A stretch of DNA of 6,334 nucleotides from JAGNLM01 sp964439835. Its GTDB lineage: Bacteria > Pseudomonadota > Gammaproteobacteria > JAABTG01. Where the stretch lies: the NCBI GenBank assembly GCA_964439835.1, contig CAYTPQ010000120.1:1-6334 (forward strand). Reading direction: 5' to 3'. Shown here in pieces: positions 5,655 to 6,334 of the stretch (its first letter is position 1; each line of letters begins with the position of its first letter). A program made the position numbers and the translations under genes. Below the pieces are notes generated by a model that saw only the letters and a list, made by a program, of their open reading frames with translations, was not told where the DNA came from and ran no database searches.

Positions 5655-6334
5655 ATGAAGCGCCCCCGTGTGACCCGTCGTTGGTTCCTGTCGTCGGTCG
5701 TCGTCGCCGCGGCGGGCGGGGCCCTGTGGTGGCACCGGGACTGGCTGCCGGAACGTGGCCTCTTCAACCCGTGCCTCGAGCCCCAGTTGCCGCACCACCT
5801 TGCGACCCACCCGGCCGTCGCGGGCGCCCTCGAGGGTCTCGACCTGTCGAAGGTCTGGGACGGTCACGTGCACTTGGTAGGTATCGGTGACGGGAGTCCG
5901 GAGGACGTCTGGGTCAATCCGGCGCTGGACAGCCCCTGGCACCCGCTGCAGCTGATCCAGAAGCAGCTCTACATGAACGCGTCCTGCGTTTCGGGCGCGC
6001 AGCGGGGTGACGAGGCCTACATCGAGCGCTTGCGGTCCCTGGTCGACCCGGGCACGGGCATGCGGCTGTTGTTGCTGGCTTTCGACTACAACTACGACGA
6101 ATCAGGCCAGCGCCGACCCGACCTCAGCACGTTCTTCATCTCGGACCGGTACACTCAGGCCGTTGCCGAGCGTCACCCGCAGTTCGAGTGGATATGCTCG
6201 GTCCACCCCTACCGGGAGGATGCGCTGGAGGCCCTGCAATGGGCCGCGGATCACGGGGCCAGGGCCGTCAAATGGCTGCCCCCCGCGATGGGAATGGACC
6301 CCTCCTCGCCGCGCTGCGACCCGTTCTACCAGGC
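5655..6334 (+). CDS. Tat-exported amidohydrolase (Amidohydro_2 type), 3' end cut off by window
   Basis: The frame starts at ATG 5655 and stays open for 226 full codons to the window edge. An in-frame TGA at 5646-5648 makes this the most upstream start. The N-terminus carries TRRWFLSS (residues 7-14), a twin-arginine motif, followed by a hydrophobic stretch at about 15-26, so export through Tat as a folded, metal-loaded enzyme is likely. WDGHVHL (68-74) is the first metal-binding strand of amidohydrolase TIM barrels, with His71 and His73. MRLLLLAFDYNYDE (136-149), FEWICSVHPYR (177-187) and GARAVKWLPPAMG (201-213) are consistent with later barrel strands of metal-dependent Amidohydro_2 (PF04909) hydrolases; His184 is a plausible next metal ligand. 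The rest of the barrel, with the late catalytic Asp, should lie beyond 6334. Substrate is not predictable. It is divergent from the META gene. Confidence 0.88.
   Translation, partial: MKRPRVTRRWFLSSVVVAAAGGALWWHRDWLPERGLFNPCLEPQLPHHLATHPAVAGALEGLDLSKVWDGHVHLVGIGDGSPEDVWVNPALDSPWHPLQLIQKQLYMNASCVSGAQRGDEAYIERLRSLVDPGTGMRLLLLAFDYNYDESGQRRPDLSTFFISDRYTQAVAERHPQFEWICSVHPYREDALEALQWAADHGARAVKWLPPAMGMDPSSPRCDPFYQ

Noticed and set aside
5580..6334. TGA at 5646 read through (for example as selenocysteine), fusing the short frame to the amidohydrolase
   Set aside because: The Tat signal begins normally at the ATG at 5655, and an N-terminal extension would bury it; no recoding structure is apparent.
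1..6334. CRISPR array, tRNA, rRNA or phage genes
   Set aside because: No regularly spaced direct repeats, no cloverleaf-like sequence and no phage or transposase motifs were seen in the window.

Overview
The window is GC-rich DNA, apparently chromosomal, and almost fully packed with genes. Dense protein-coding content, short Shine-Dalgarno (SD) spacings and ATGA-type gene overlap mark it as bacterial. The protein types suggest a Gram-negative proteobacterium, probably a gammaproteobacterium: a DUF900 hydrolase, a likely lipoprotein esterase, a COG3650/META-domain protein with a signal peptide, a Tat-exported amidohydrolase, and an intergenic repeat ending in GGAATGACG. No taxon marker such as rRNA is present, so the assignment is inferential.

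Left part (1-4111, all + strand): the C-terminal part of a small two-helix membrane protein (1-303), then a membrane-anchored DUF900 alpha/beta hydrolase (326-1528), a second, unrelated alpha/beta hydrolase with a probable lipoprotein signal (1530-3008), and an AI-2E family (TqsA/PerM-like) membrane transporter (3005-4111). Gaps of 22 nt, 1 nt and a 4-nt overlap indicate a single operon with translational coupling. Both hydrolases carry an N-terminal membrane anchor or export signal and a recognisable Ser-Asp-His triad. The simplest reading is an envelope-associated esterase/lipase module co-expressed with a transporter. The substrate cannot be read from the sequence.

Middle (4112-5284): an 84-nt convergent spacer without a clear terminator, then a - strand gene for a secreted three-domain protein, with an N-terminal COG3650 domain followed by two META (HslJ-like) domains that have matching cysteine spacing.

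Right part (5285-6334): a 370-nt divergent intergenic region. It holds a possible promoter for the META gene, a degenerate inverted-repeat element of the widespread GGAATGACG type with a perfect 10-bp tandem duplication inside it, and a 22-codon reading frame with a well-placed SD just ahead of the last gene. That gene is a Tat-signal-bearing metal-dependent amidohydrolase (Amidohydro_2 type) truncated by the window end.

Nothing here is a clear-cut new system. The best candidates for a second look are the two-hydrolase/transporter operon, the COG3650-META-META architecture and the short leader frame upstream of the amidohydrolase.
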